NCBI GenBank assembly: GCA_016871175.1 | Contig: VFZL01000029.1 | Coordinates: 1-53,538, forward strand | Direction of reading: 5' to 3' | Length of the DNA: 53,538 bases | Source of the DNA: Acidimicrobiia bacterium | Lineage (GTDB): Bacteria; Acidobacteriota; Vicinamibacteria; Vicinamibacterales; CAVVIG01 | In this document: piece after piece, positions 18,329 to 27,723 of the stretch | Position numbering within the stretch: position 1 is the stretch's first letter | How the letters are laid out: every line of letters begins with the position of its first letter | The notes under the pieces: generated by a model | Seen by the model: only the letters and a program-made list of their open reading frames with translations | What the model was told of the DNA's origin: nothing | Databases searched by the model: none | Translations under genes and position numbers: made by a program

Positions 18329-19555
18329 ATGCCGATCGGCACGGCCGTGCACGCCCGAACGTTCCCTTTGTGCGAGAGCCTCAGCTTCAGGGAGTGGTCG
18401 GGCTACTACGCCGTCAGCGCGTACGAGGCGCACCACGAGCACGAGTTCAACGCCATTCGGAACGCTGCCGCCCTCATCGACGTGTCACCGCTGTTCAAGT
18501 ACATCGTGAGTGGGTCCGATGCGGTACGGCTCGTGGACCGCGTGATTACGAGAGACGCACACGCGCTCGCCGTTGGCCAGGTCTACTACACACCGTGGTG
18601 CGACGAGGACGGCTTCGTGATCGATGACGGAACCGTGACGCGCCTCGCGGAGGATCGCTTCCGCTGGACCGCGGCGGATCCCAGCCTGCGGTGGCTCACC
18701 CAGAACTCGGCTGGCCTGGACGTCCGCATCGAGGATGCGTCGGAGCGCATCGCGGCACTCGCGCTCCAGGGCCCCACCTCTGGTGCGCTGCTCGACGCCG
18801 TGGCGGACGCCGACATCCGGGCGCTCAAGTACTTCCGCATGACGAGCGGGACGATCGCGGGCGTTCCGGTCGACATCTCGCGGACTGGCTACACTGGCGA
18901 TCTCGGTTACGAGCTCTGGGTGCCTTGGGATCGCGCGGTGCCCGTCTGGGACGCCCTGATGGAAGGCGGGCGACCGTTCGACATCCATCCAGCCGGGATG
19001 CTGGCGCTCGACGTCGCTCGAGTCGAAGCGGGGCTGTTGCTCATCGACGTCGACTTCCACAGCAGCAAGAAGGCGCTCGTACGCGGTCAACTGTACACCC
19101 CGTTTCAGATGAGCCTGGACCGACTCGTCCAGCTCGATCGGCGGCCTTTCATCGGGCGCGGCGCGCTCCAGAAGGAAAGACGGCTCGGCATCGCTCGCCG
19201 GATCGTCGGGCTCGAGATCGGGTGGGCGGCGGTCGAGCATCTGTACGAAGAGGTCGGCATGTCGCCGCAGCTGCCCCTGGCGGCGTCCCGGACGGCGGTG
19301 CCGGTCTACAAAGCCGGGCGTCAGGTCGGGCGCGCGACAACGACGGCGTGGTCACCAGTACTGAAGAAGCTCATTGCGCTCGCCACGATCGATGCACCCC
19401 ATTACAGCGAAGGCTCGCAACTCGAGTTCGAGTTCACGATCGAGGCAGTCCGCCATCGCGTGCCGGCCATCGTCGTGAAGACGCCGTTCTTCAACCCGCC
19501 GCGCAAGACAGCACCGTTCGGGTCACCAGAGGAAGGCCGCTTACCAAAGAGCTGA
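18329..19555 (+). CDS. GcvT-like aminomethyltransferase, 408 aa
   Basis: Resembles the folate-binding T-protein of the glycine cleavage system and related demethylases. Early motif GYYAVSAYEAHHEHEFNAIRN and AALIDVSPLFKYIVSG; core SRTGYTGDLGYELWVPWDRA (about residues 188-208) with the conserved Asp/Glu pair; AGMLALDVARVEAGLLLI; C-terminal OB-like barrel with PVYKAGRQVGRATTTAWSP. It lacks gcvH/gcvP neighbours. Instead it is divergent from two FAD oxidoreductases, so a role in oxidative N- or S-demethylation coupled to tetrahydrofolate is more likely than glycine cleavage (inference). Confidence 0.85.
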   Translation: MPIGTAVHARTFPLCESLSFREWSGYYAVSAYEAHHEHEFNAIRNAAALIDVSPLFKYIVSGSDAVRLVDRVITRDAHALAVGQVYYTPWCDEDGFVIDDGTVTRLAEDRFRWTAADPSLRWLTQNSAGLDVRIEDASERIAALALQGPTSGALLDAVADADIRALKYFRMTSGTIAGVPVDISRTGYTGDLGYELWVPWDRAVPVWDALMEGGRPFDIHPAGMLALDVARVEAGLLLIDVDFHSSKKALVRGQLYTPFQMSLDRLVQLDRRPFIGRGALQKERRLGIARRIVGLEIGWAAVEHLYEEVGMSPQLPLAASRTAVPVYKAGRQVGRATTTAWSPVLKKLIALATIDAPHYSEGSQLEFEFTIEAVRHRVPAIVVKTPFFNPPRKTAPFGSPEEGRLPKS

Positions 19556-19838
19556 TACGTCGGTCACGATGTCCGTCGCAGAGCGCACGGCGGGCGGTGG
19601 CCGAGGTCGATGCCGCCGCCCACCCAATGCGTGAAGCATCAGCCTCGAACCCTTCTTGGTTGCCTTCACGAACTCGGCCGGAACCCAGCCACGATGAAGG
19701 CCTGATTGAGCGTGAAGTGATTCCGCAAACGGCTCGTGATCGGGGCGCTTCCATCGTTACAATGGCGTCCATGATCTGCGGGTTAATCGGGCTCAGTCTT
19801 GTATATTTCGTCCTAGTCTCCCCTGGGAGTGTCGAAGA

Positions 19839-20504
19839 GTGGCACTGACGGTCGTGCGTGCAACCCTAGTGGGCCTCTTGTGCCTCACGGAGGCTGCGGC
19901 CTTCGCGCAGAACACCGAGGATCAGAATGCGTTCGATTTCTCGCTGCCTGGGGCGCGCGGACGCGGCATTGGCGGCACCTTTGTGGCGATCGCTGACGAC
20001 GCTACGGCGGTCTACAGCAACCCAGCAGGGCTGATGCAGCCGTTCCGGCCCGAGGTGTCCATCGAGCTGCGGCACTGGAACTTCACCAGCCAGATGCCCA
20101 CGCGGGGGCATGCGTTCGGTCCAGCCACGCGGGTTGGCGCCGATACGATCGACGGTCTGGTCGACGGCCGCTTTCGGGGTGACGCGACCGGGGTGTCGTT
20201 TGCATCCTTCGTCTACCCGGGTGACGGGTGGGCCATCGGCGTGTTTCGGCACCAACTATCGCGCTATCGGATGAATCGACAGATCGAGGGTCCGTACTTT
20301 CACTGCACCGGCGGCTTTCGCGTAGGCAACACCGTCGCAGATCCGCCATTCTGCGAGCCCAACGCACGGGGCGACGGTATCGACCGGGAGTTTCCCAAGC
20401 AGCAATCGCTTGCGCTGGACATCGACAGCACGGGCGGCGACGGCGCGAAAAGCTGCGGCGATACGCCGCTCAGGTCGATCCATCCATCCTCCAGCCGCCG
20501 GTGA
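19839..20504 (+). pseudogene. Truncated FadL/TodX-type outer-membrane protein
   Basis: Signal peptide about residues 1-22 (AAAFAQ), then the clear OMPP1/FadL N-terminus: NAFDFSLPGARGRGIGGTFV, AIADDATAVYSNPAGLMQPF, PEVSIELRHWNF. FadL proteins run 400-500 residues and transport hydrophobic compounds. Here the barrel homology ends near residue 195 (SLALDIDS) and is replaced by an unrelated tail (GGDGAKSCGDTPLRSIHPSS). The join at about 20430 is probably a deletion, leaving a non-functional N-terminal fragment. About 280 bases upstream (19556-19838) hold no supportable gene. Confidence 0.7.
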
Positions 20505-20623
20505 CACCGTCGTACGAGGTCATTCCCGAGGAGTGGCACCTCTTCCAGCCCCTCGAGCTTCCGCAGTTCGTCGAGTTCGCTCGTCGCGTCTATCAAGCTG
20601 GAGGGGGAGTCGAGGGCGGGTGA
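20441..20623 (+). pseudogene. Short remnant downstream of the FadL deletion, unrecognised
   Basis: In another frame, the DNA after the presumed deletion reads VDPSILQPPVTPSYEVIPEE, WHLFQPLELPQFVEFARRVY and ends at TGA 20621-20623. The composition looks coding (balanced, aromatic-rich) but I cannot assign a family. It is probably the 3' end of a second gene fused to the FadL remnant by the same deletion. Confidence 0.3.
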
Positions 20624-20706
20624 GACCTGAGGCGAGCGGCAGAGCGCCCGCGGGCGACACGATAGCGAACGGTCGACCCGCAGGCGTCAGATGTGAGGAA
20701 CGCTCG

Positions 20707-22821
20707 CTACGGAAGCGCCATGGCCGTGTATCCGCCATCGACGGGCACGATCACGTACTGCTTCCCTTGATGCAAGTAGGTCATCAACCCGTACTGACCC
20801 AGCGCGGGCGTCTGTACCGCGCCCACGCGCTTGCCGGTCTTCTTGTCGATGCCGAACAAGTGCGGCTTGTTGTCGGCCGTCATGCCGGTTGCGAGCAGCA
20901 GCGTGGAAGTAGCCGCCATCGCGGCGTGGCCTGATCGGCCCCAATTCGTGTCAACCGTCACACCCTTCAACAGTGGGTGATTGCGGAACGCGTCCTGGAC
21001 CTCCTGGGCCGTGTCACCGTGCGGGATGGTCCACAGGTGCTCACCGGAGTTCATGTCAATCGCGACAATGCGCCCGAGCGGACCCTTGAAGATGCCCGGG
21101 ATCCCGCGCAGCGGGTTGTCGCCACCGCTGGCTGCCGGACGCGGAGCCGCCCCTTCACCACGGACCACCGCCCATGGCGAAACGGTCTTGCCAGTCATCC
21201 GCGGGCTGTCGCGTTCGCTGGCGGGCGCCAACTCCGTGCGTGAGCATCCGCTGGTCGACGTGATGAAGATGACGCCGGCCACCGGATCCGCGGCTGGCGG
21301 ACCCGTAATGTTGGCGCCGCCACCGCCACCGGGGCAGATGTTCGCGGGCGCGGCGCCCTCGGCATTACCGCGGTGCGTGGGCGGCGCGAAGAACGGCGCG
21401 AGCGCCTGCGTTCGTTTCGCCTGCTCGAGCGCAAGCTTCTTGATCTCCGGTGTGTAGTCAATCAGATGCTGTTCGGTCCGCCCCTGCAGGTCGAACGGCG
21501 CCGGCCTAGTCGGATGCGGCTGCATCGCGGGCAGCTTCTCCCCCGGCACCTTCGACTGCGGCGCGGGACGCATCTCCATCGGCCAGATCGGCTCACCGGT
21601 ATGGCGATTGAACGAGTAGACGTAGGCCTGCTTCGTCACTTGGAAGACGCCGGGGACCCTGCGTCCGTTCACGTTGACGTCGAGCAGAATTGGCGCAGTG
21701 GGGTTGTCGTAGTTCCAGATGTCGTGCTTGACCGTCTGGTAATGCCACACGCGCTTACCGGTCTTCACGTCCAGGGCGATGACGCTCGTGCTGAACAAGT
21801 TGTCGCCCGGCCTGAACCCGCCGTAGTAGTCCATCGTCGCGCCGTTGGTCGGGATGAAGACGAGACCGCGCTCCGGATCCGCGGACATCGGCGCCCACGA
21901 CGACACGTCGCCGGTCCAACTCCAGGCGTCGTTCTCCCACGAGTTGTGGCCGAACTCTCCAGGCCTCGGGATCACGTGGAACTTCCAGAGGTGCTTACCG
22001 GTCTTGACGTCGTATCCGAGGATGTCGCCCGGTACGTTTTCGACGCGGGTCTGGTTGTACCCCTGCTCCGCCGAGTTGCCCACGACGAGCACGTCGTTCA
22101 CGACAAGCGGTGGTGAAGAGGCGGTGATGTAGCCGAGCTCGAGCGGGAGGCCGCTATTCGGGTTGTAGGCTCGACCCGTTTTCCGCCACGGTTCCCAATC
22201 CGCGATCAGGTCCTTCAGAAGATCGATGGAGCCGCTCTTCGGGAAGCCATCGATCGGGACGGCGTTCCCCCATTTCTCGAGCGGCTTTCCGGTCTTGGCG
22301 TCGAGGGCATGGAGGAAGAATGCCGGGGTGGTCACGAAGACAACGCCGCGGCCATTGAGCTTCGAGTACGCGACACCCTTGCCATGGTTCGCGCGCATCG
22401 AGTACTCGAGGCGGCCGGTCGTCGGTTCCTGGAATGTCCAGATCGTCTTGCCGGTCGCCGGATCCATCGCGACGACGGTGCGGCGCGGGCCCGACACGCT
22501 GATGAGCATGCCGTCGACATAGATCGGCAGGCCACGAGCGTTGATCTGACCTCCGAGCTCGACACCCGCGTCCTTGGCGCCGCGCCACTCCCAGGCGAGC
22601 TTCAAACTATTGAAATTGCTGGCGTTGATCTGATCGATGGCCGCATACCGGGTGGAGGTGTAGCCCCCGGTGATGTTGGTCCATTCGACGGTCCGGCCGG
22701 CCTGCGCCTGGCTGGGCGGCCCGATTGTGGCCGCCAGCGCGAGCACGGCCGCGATGAGCGCCACTTGAATCACGTACCACCGAGCTCGTGCGGATACGCG
22801 CCATTGCCTATGCGTCGCCAC
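20707..22821 (-). CDS. Membrane-anchored PQQ-dependent dehydrogenase (quinoprotein glucose dehydrogenase-like), 704 aa
   Basis: A beta-propeller quinoprotein of the PQQ-dependent alcohol/glucose dehydrogenase class, acting in the periplasm and feeding electrons to the respiratory chain. GTG start 22821 follows GGAGG. An N-terminal signal-anchor spans residues 15-40. The propeller has typical repeats: [77 protein letters not shown] followed by [16 protein letters not shown], and [19 protein letters not shown]. No CxxCH motif is present, so there is no fused cytochrome c domain; length and the HDIWNYD block match the GDH-type subgroup. Sugar or alcohol substrate not predictable. A direct-repeat element lies about 110 bases upstream. 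Confidence 0.88.
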   Translation of the reverse strand: MATHRQWRVSARARWYVIQVALIAAVLALAATIGPPSQAQAGRTVEWTNITGGYTSTRYAAIDQINASNFNSLKLAWEWRGAKDAGVELGGQINARGLPIYVDGMLISVSGPRRTVVAMDPATGKTIWTFQEPTTGRLEYSMRANHGKGVAYSKLNGRGVVFVTTPAFFLHALDAKTGKPLEKWGNAVPIDGFPKSGSIDLLKDLIADWEPWRKTGRAYNPNSGLPLELGYITASSPPLVVNDVLVVGNSAEQGYNQTRVENVPGDILGYDVKTGKHLWKFHVIPRPGEFGHNSWENDAWSWTGDVSSWAPMSADPERGLVFIPTNGATMDYYGGFRPGDNLFSTSVIALDVKTGKRVWHYQTVKHDIWNYDNPTAPILLDVNVNGRRVPGVFQVTKQAYVYSFNRHTGEPIWPMEMRPAPQSKVPGEKLPAMQPHPTRPAPFDLQGRTEQHLIDYTPEIKKLALEQAKRTQALAPFFAPPTHRGNAEGAAPANICPGGGGGANITGPPAADPVAGVIFITSTSGCSRTELAPASERDSPRMTGKTVSPWAVVRGEGAAPRPAASGGDNPLRGIPGIFKGPLGRIVAIDMNSGEHLWTIPHGDTAQEVQDAFRNHPLLKGVTVDTNWGRSGHAAMAATSTLLLATGMTADNKPHLFGIDKKTGKRVGAVQTPALGQYGLMTYLHQGKQYVIVPVDGGYTAMALP

Positions 22822-23150
22822 AGGTCCTCCACCCTTTCACGCGGGGTTTCCCAGTCGTCGAGCCCTGGGCGGCTGCCCTCCGAGGATCCCCCGGCTCGGC
22901 GCACCCAAAGAGTGAGGCGGCTCGTCTAGATTGTCAAGTCAATCGGGGCCGTCGTGTCAATCGGGGCCGTAGGCGCACCTCCCTTGCGCGCCACGATCAC
23001 AGGTCTCGTGCGGCACCCGGATAAGCGCCATTGCTAACGAGACTGCCGGCTGCTGCCGATACCTTCACGGGGCTTGCCTTTCTGACTGCACTGAATCCTA
23101 CCTGACCCGACCGTTCAGCTTCGACGGCACCGACCTCCCTCGCCTCGCGG
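22822..23150. other. Divergent intergenic region
   Basis: About 330 bases between the PQQ dehydrogenase and the sensor kinase. It contains the paired direct repeat at 22931-22970 and TTGAC-type hexamers on the minus strand that may be part of the dehydrogenase promoter. No coding frame with recognisable content. Confidence 0.5.
22931..22970. repeat. Paired 15-bp direct repeat after TTGTCAA
   Basis: GTCAATCGGGGCCGT occurs at 22938-22952 and 22956-22970 (18-base period), preceded by TTGTCAA at 22931. The same layout (TGTCAA, then two GTCAA-led units) with a different unit body occurs at 50721-50759, also upstream of a minus-strand gene for an exported enzyme. Confidence 0.8.
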
Positions 23151-24515
23151 GTGTTCGCCGAACAGGTGACGATGCTTTATGGCACCGCCCCGTACTCATT
23201 GGCCGCCAACGCGATAGCGGCCATCCTCTTGAGCGTGACCGCCGACCCGTGGGTGTCACACACGCGAAACGTCCTGTGGCTGTGCACGCTCCTCGTCGTC
23301 TGTGGCGGCCGCGGCGTCTTGGTGTGGGCCTTCCTCCGAGTGCCAAGACAACCCGAAGAGGCCGGCCGCTGGTCGCTCTACTTCTTGATGGGCGCCAGCT
23401 TGACGGGTGCCGTTTGGGGTGCCCTGGGGGCCGGTGCCTTACAACCGATTGCGCCCTGGCTGATGCTGCATGAGGGCATGTTGCCCACGGCCTTGCTTGG
23501 CGCCGCCATGGCAGCGCTCTATCCCCACACCCCGACGTTTGTGGCATTCGTCCTGCCGCTCACGATTCCGTTCGTGCTCCGAGCGTCGGTGGCGCCAGAG
23601 CCGTTGCGCCAAGGCGCCGTGACCGTCGCCGTAGCTGTCGTGGCAGCGATTGTCGGCGCTCGAAAGCTCTGCGCGGCGACGAAGGCCAACATCCTCCTCA
23701 AGCTGGAGGCCGCCGCGTTAGCCGTCCAGTATCAGCAGGCGAAGGAAGCCGCGGAGACGGCGAGTCGCACGAAGAGCGCCTTCCTGGCGAACATGGGCCA
23801 TGAGCTGCGCACGCCGCTCAACGCGATCATCGGATACAGCGAGCTGTTGCGCGAAGTGGCGGCAGACGAGCAGCTGACCCAGTTCAGCACGGATCTCGCG
23901 CACATCGAGCACTCCGGAAAGCAGCTACTGGCATTGATCGGCGACGTCCTCGACCTGGCGAAAATCGAGGCCAAGCGCTTCGACGTGGCGATCGAGCCGA
24001 TCGAAACCGCCTATGTGTTGGAAGCCGTCACGACAAGCGGCCGAGCGTTCGCGAAAACGCGAGAGAATCGGTTCACGGTGACAGTGGCGCCCGGCGTTGG
24101 TGTTGTGCTGGCCGACCCCAAGGCGCTTCGACAAATCCTGGTAAACCTCATCTCGAACGCGTGCAAGTTCACCGATCACGGAGAGATCAGACTGACGGTC
24201 AGTCCGGAACCTCACGGCAACGGACATTCGCCGAGGCGCGTGTGTTTTGCGGTGAGCGACACCGGCCCCGGGATTCCGCGGGAACACCTACCGCTCATCT
24301 TCGACGACTTCCACATGGTGGACAGCTCCTCCACTCGTCGGAACGGCGGTACAGGCCTGGGCCTCGCCATCGTCCGGCGCCTCGCGGATCTCCTCGGAGC
24401 CACGCTCGACGTGGAGAGTGAGCCCGGTCGTGGATCGACGTTCTGCGTCTATGTCCCAGCAGCTGAGCCATCACGCGCGGCAAGGACTCACGAGTACGCC
24501 ATGGAAGCGCCGTAG
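23151..24515 (+). CDS. Membrane sensor histidine kinase, 454 aa
   Basis: The N-terminal 190 residues contain about six hydrophobic helices (for example VLWLCTLLVVCGGRGVLVWA and VTVAVAVVAAIVGA), then a coiled linker (LEAAALAVQYQQAKEAAETA). The HisKA box FLANMGHELRTPLNAIIGYS carries the phospho-acceptor His at about residue 222. The ATPase has N box LVNLISNACKFTDHG, G1 VSDTGPGIP, F box IFDDF and G2 GGTGLGLAIV, so it should be active. No receiver domain or response regulator gene is adjacent, making it an orphan kinase whose partner lies elsewhere. GTG 23151 is the chosen start; upstream in-frame sequence gives no better one. Confidence 0.85.
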   Translation: MFAEQVTMLYGTAPYSLAANAIAAILLSVTADPWVSHTRNVLWLCTLLVVCGGRGVLVWAFLRVPRQPEEAGRWSLYFLMGASLTGAVWGALGAGALQPIAPWLMLHEGMLPTALLGAAMAALYPHTPTFVAFVLPLTIPFVLRASVAPEPLRQGAVTVAVAVVAAIVGARKLCAATKANILLKLEAAALAVQYQQAKEAAETASRTKSAFLANMGHELRTPLNAIIGYSELLREVAADEQLTQFSTDLAHIEHSGKQLLALIGDVLDLAKIEAKRFDVAIEPIETAYVLEAVTTSGRAFAKTRENRFTVTVAPGVGVVLADPKALRQILVNLISNACKFTDHGEIRLTVSPEPHGNGHSPRRVCFAVSDTGPGIPREHLPLIFDDFHMVDSSSTRRNGGTGLGLAIVRRLADLLGATLDVESEPGRGSTFCVYVPAAEPSRAARTHEYAMEAP

Positions 24516-24648
24516 GCCCGGACTCGGCCTGCGATCGGCCGGCGTGCATGTTTGCGCACAAGGGCGCAGCGGCGGTCACGCAGGACCATGACCTCTATCG
24601 CACTGCAGTGCGAATCCGATACATCCGATTGCAGAGCGCGCACGAATC

Positions 24649-25789
24649 GTGACGGCCCCACAACACCAGGACGAGCTGAGGCCGGAGAAGCTGAGGTCGC
24701 AACTGCTGTCAGACGCGTTCGCGGACAACGTGAGCACGATTCGGAACGAGCTGCGGCCGGAAGTTCGGCCGGGTCGGAGGCTTCGGCGGCACGTCGAGCG
24801 TTGGGGACCGCGGGCCAGCGTGATCGCGGTGTCAATCGGGATGGTGCTCGCCTTCACGGGGGTGGCGCGGCGGCAGCCGGCGCCACCTTCGAGCGGACAG
24901 CACGTCGCCGCATCACCATCGGCCGCGCCTGCCGGGCAAACGCCTCGGACGGGCCCGTCGGCCGGTGTCGGTCCGGACATCGACGACACGCGCCTCTCGC
25001 GCGCGGTGGATCCGGGAGTCCTCGAGCTCGGCGTTCGACGCGTGGTGCTCGACGCGGGTCATGGCGGCGAGAACCCCGGCACGGCGAGCGCGAGTGGCCT
25101 TCAGGAGAAGGACCTGACGCTCGACATCGCCGAGCGCGCGCGACGTGCTGGTCGCCCAGAAGTTCGAGGTCGTCATGACGCGCACGTCTGACGCCTCGGT
25201 TTCGCTGCAGGAGCGAGCCGCTCTCGCCAATGCGATGCACGGCGATGTCTTTGTGTCGATCCACCTGAACTCGCTGCAACCCGCGAGCGCGAAGGGGATC
25301 GAGACGTACTATCTGGGCCCGAGCGACGGCCCTGAGCACGACGCGATCGCGGCGAAGGAGAACCAGCACTCGGGGTACTCCCTAGCGGATCTGCGGTCAT
25401 TGCTCGAAAGGATCTACGCCGACGCGCGACGCGACGAGTCACGGCGGATGGCTGAGGCGGTCCAGCACTCGCTGGTCCGGGCGATGCAACGGATGGACCC
25501 GGCGCTGACGAACCGGGGCGTCAAGATGGCGCCGTTCGTGGTGCTGGTCGCCACCGACATGCCTGCGGTTCTCGCCGAGGTCGCGTGCCTCTCGAACGTC
25601 GGCGAAGCGGAGCGATTGAATACGCCCGGCTACCGGCAAACGCTGGCCGACGCGTTGGCGGCGGGGATTCGGGCGTTTGCGAATCGGCCAGGCGTTCGGA
25701 TGCCGGCACCGAGGCAGGAAACGGAACCGCGGCATGACAGCCAAACGCGAAGCGTCGCAGCAGAAAGGACAGGATCCAGTGGCAGCTAA
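24649..25789 (+). pseudogene. N-acetylmuramoyl-L-alanine amidase (Amidase_3), membrane-anchored, frameshifted
   Basis: Zinc amidase that cleaves the stem peptide from MurNAc, leaving denuded glycan. Frame 1 (24649-about 25136) gives a cytoplasmic head, a TM anchor at residues 56-72, a Pro/Ala linker and VVLDAGHGGENPG with zinc ligand His138 and Glu153. Frame 2 (from about 25145 to 25789) continues with VMTRTSDASVSLQERAALAN, VFVSIHLNSLQP (zinc His) and AVLAEVACLSN (catalytic Glu; usually EVGFLSN). The break falls in a GCGCGCGCG tract at 25134-25143, where gain of one base or loss of two would explain it. All catalytic motifs are intact, so an assembly error or slippage is as likely as real decay. 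Overlaps the start of the actin-like gene. Confidence 0.8.
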
Positions 25790-26816
25790 AGAACAGTTGG
25801 GCGGCATGTTGAGCGTCGGAATCGACCTGGGCACGTCTCGGAGCGCCATCTCATCCTCGAACGGCGAGCAGTTCGTCGTTGACAGCTTCGTTGGCTGGCC
25901 GGCGGACCTGGTGGCCCGGAAGGTGCTCCAGCGCGATCTGCTGATGGGCCGCGAGGCGATCGAGAACCGCACGATGCTCGACCTGCACCGACCCTTGGAG
26001 CGAGGGCTGCTGAAGGAAGGACCCGAGCGCGATGTCGAAGCGGCGCGCGAGCTCCTGCGCCATCTGCTGTCGCTCGTGGATGCCACCAAGAACGGCAAGT
26101 CGTCGCAGGTGCGCGCCGTGGTCGGCGTGCCGGCGGCTGCGCTGCGCACGAACAAGCAGTACCTGCGGGCCGCGCTCAAGGGTGTCGTCGACAGCCTGAT
26201 GATCGTGTCCGGGCCCTTCGCGGTGGCCTATGGTCTGAACGCACTCCTGCACACGATGATCATCGACATCGGGGCCGGCACGACCGACTTCGTGGTGATG
26301 AAGGGCCGCTACCCCACCGAAGACGACCAGCGCTCGCTGACGATCGCGGGCGACCACATCGACGCACATCTGCAGAAGCAGGTCCAGACGAAATACCACG
26401 AGGCGAACTTCACCATCTACATGGTGCGGGAGTGGAAGGAGAAGCACAGCTTCGTGGGCGATGCAACGGACAAGGTGGTGGTCACCGTGCCGATGGCAGG
26501 CGTGCCGACGCAGATCGACATCACCGAAGAAATGCGAGCGGCGTGCGAGTCGATTGTCCCGCCGATCGTGGAGACCATGCTCGACCTACTGCCGCACGTG
26601 GAGCCGGAGTTCCAAGAGCGCGTGCGGAAGAGCATCATCCTCGCCGGTGGCGGCGGGTTGATTCGGAACCTCGGTCCGACGCTCGAGGAGGCGCTGGAGC
26701 GCGTGGGCGGTGGCAGGATCAAAGTCATCGACGCTCCGGTTTTCTGCGGATCCGATGGCGGGCTCGCGCTCGCCAAGGACGCGCAGGAGGGAGACTGGGA
26801 TCGCTTGGTGAACTAA
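25734..26816 (+). CDS. MamK-like bacterial actin ATPase, 360 aa
   Basis: Actin/Hsp70-fold ATPase: phosphate-1 loop VGIDLGTSRSAISSSNG (about residues 27-43), phosphate-2 IIDIGAGTTDFVVMKG (about 178-193), adenosine loop IILAGGGGLIRNLGPTLEEA (about 301-320). Residues such as FVGWPADLVARKVLQRDLLM, LDLHRPLERGLLKEG, AVVGVPAAALRTNKQYL and GPFAVAYGLN line up, from memory, with MamK of magnetotactic bacteria rather than MreB, FtsA or ParM. It should polymerise into cytoplasmic filaments. Start ATG 25734 overlaps the amidase end by 56 bases; a GTG at 25779 with AAAGGA upstream is the alternative. No other magnetosome gene is in the window. Confidence 0.85.
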   Translation: MTAKREASQQKGQDPVAAKEQLGGMLSVGIDLGTSRSAISSSNGEQFVVDSFVGWPADLVARKVLQRDLLMGREAIENRTMLDLHRPLERGLLKEGPERDVEAARELLRHLLSLVDATKNGKSSQVRAVVGVPAAALRTNKQYLRAALKGVVDSLMIVSGPFAVAYGLNALLHTMIIDIGAGTTDFVVMKGRYPTEDDQRSLTIAGDHIDAHLQKQVQTKYHEANFTIYMVREWKEKHSFVGDATDKVVVTVPMAGVPTQIDITEEMRAACESIVPPIVETMLDLLPHVEPEFQERVRKSIILAGGGGLIRNLGPTLEEALERVGGGRIKVIDAPVFCGSDGGLALAKDAQEGDWDRLVN

Positions 26817-26922
26817 CTCGTGTGGGGCTCCGCCCCCCTTGGGCAAGACGAGAGCAGTGAAGCTGACCAGAGCACGGAAGAGTTTCCCGTGGGTGCCCGA
26901 GCTGTCCCCGCGGAACACCCGC

Positions 26923-27600
26923 ATGGCGTTCGACGAGGAACGGTTCACGGCCGAGGAGATCGTCAGCGTGACCCGGGCCGGCGAAGCGGGCGAGAAGCTC
27001 GTCGATCTGTGTCAGTCGGTCGGCATCATGCCCGAGACGTACTACGCCTGGAAGGCACGCTACAGCGGGCTGGCGGCGTCGCAGGTGCACGACCTGCGTC
27101 GCCGGGCCCATCTCCGCAAGCGGCGTGTCACCCTACTTGCGTGGGCTCTCTGCGTTGCGATCGTGGGCGTGAGCGCACTCATGGCCCTGCGGTCTTCGAA
27201 TGCCTCGACGTCCGCTCATGCCATCACGCAGCCCGTCGCTGACGCCAGCAAGCCACTCCCACAGCAGTCCGAAGCGGCCGGGTCGAAGGCATCGGCCGAT
27301 GCCCCTCAGGTCCCCGACGGACCACGTCAGGCTCACGACGAAGGTCCAGCGTCCACCGACTACTTCGCTGCCGACGGTTACTCCGTTCAGGTTGCCGCCA
27401 TGCCCGACTTGCAGCAGGCGCGGACCGCTCTCGAGAAGCTGGTCGCCGCCGGCCACGCGGCGCACCTCACGACCAAGACCATCAAGGGCGTCGAGATGTA
27501 TCGCGTCCGCGTCGGCCCGTTCGGCACACGCCACGCTGCCGCGCAGGTAGCGGAGCGGCTCTCGCACGACGGTTACAAGTCCTCCTGGATCACGCGGTAA
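26923..27600 (+). CDS. Bitopic protein: IS3-OrfA-like HTH, TM helix, SPOR domain, 225 aa
   Basis: Residues 7-50 (RFTAEEIVSVTRAGEAGEK, LVDLCQSVGIMPETYYAWKA, RYSGL) match the Transposase_8 HTH of IS3-family OrfA proteins. A basic stretch (RRRAHLRKRR) then precedes one TM helix at about 69-89, giving N-in topology. A low-complexity periplasmic linker follows. The C-terminal SPOR domain spans about 152-225 (YSVQVAAMPDLQQARTALEK, VEMYRVRVGPFGTRHAAAQV). SPOR domains bind glycan strands stripped of peptides by amidases, and an amidase gene lies two genes upstream. I chose ATG 26923 because it directly precedes the HTH; GTG 26857 is possible. The fusion of transposase-type HTH to SPOR is unusual. Confidence 0.8.
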   Translation: MAFDEERFTAEEIVSVTRAGEAGEKLVDLCQSVGIMPETYYAWKARYSGLAASQVHDLRRRAHLRKRRVTLLAWALCVAIVGVSALMALRSSNASTSAHAITQPVADASKPLPQQSEAAGSKASADAPQVPDGPRQAHDEGPASTDYFAADGYSVQVAAMPDLQQARTALEKLVAAGHAAHLTTKTIKGVEMYRVRVGPFGTRHAAAQVAERLSHDGYKSSWITR

Positions 27601-27723
27601 TCAGCCACGGGGAACGCTCCCGCGCTCGACCCGCGCCTCAACAGCCCAAGCTGATCCCGCGTGAGCGCCAAAGACACGCTCGGCAAGGGCTTCGACCTCG
27701 AGAGGCCGTGGTGGTCGCCCACG

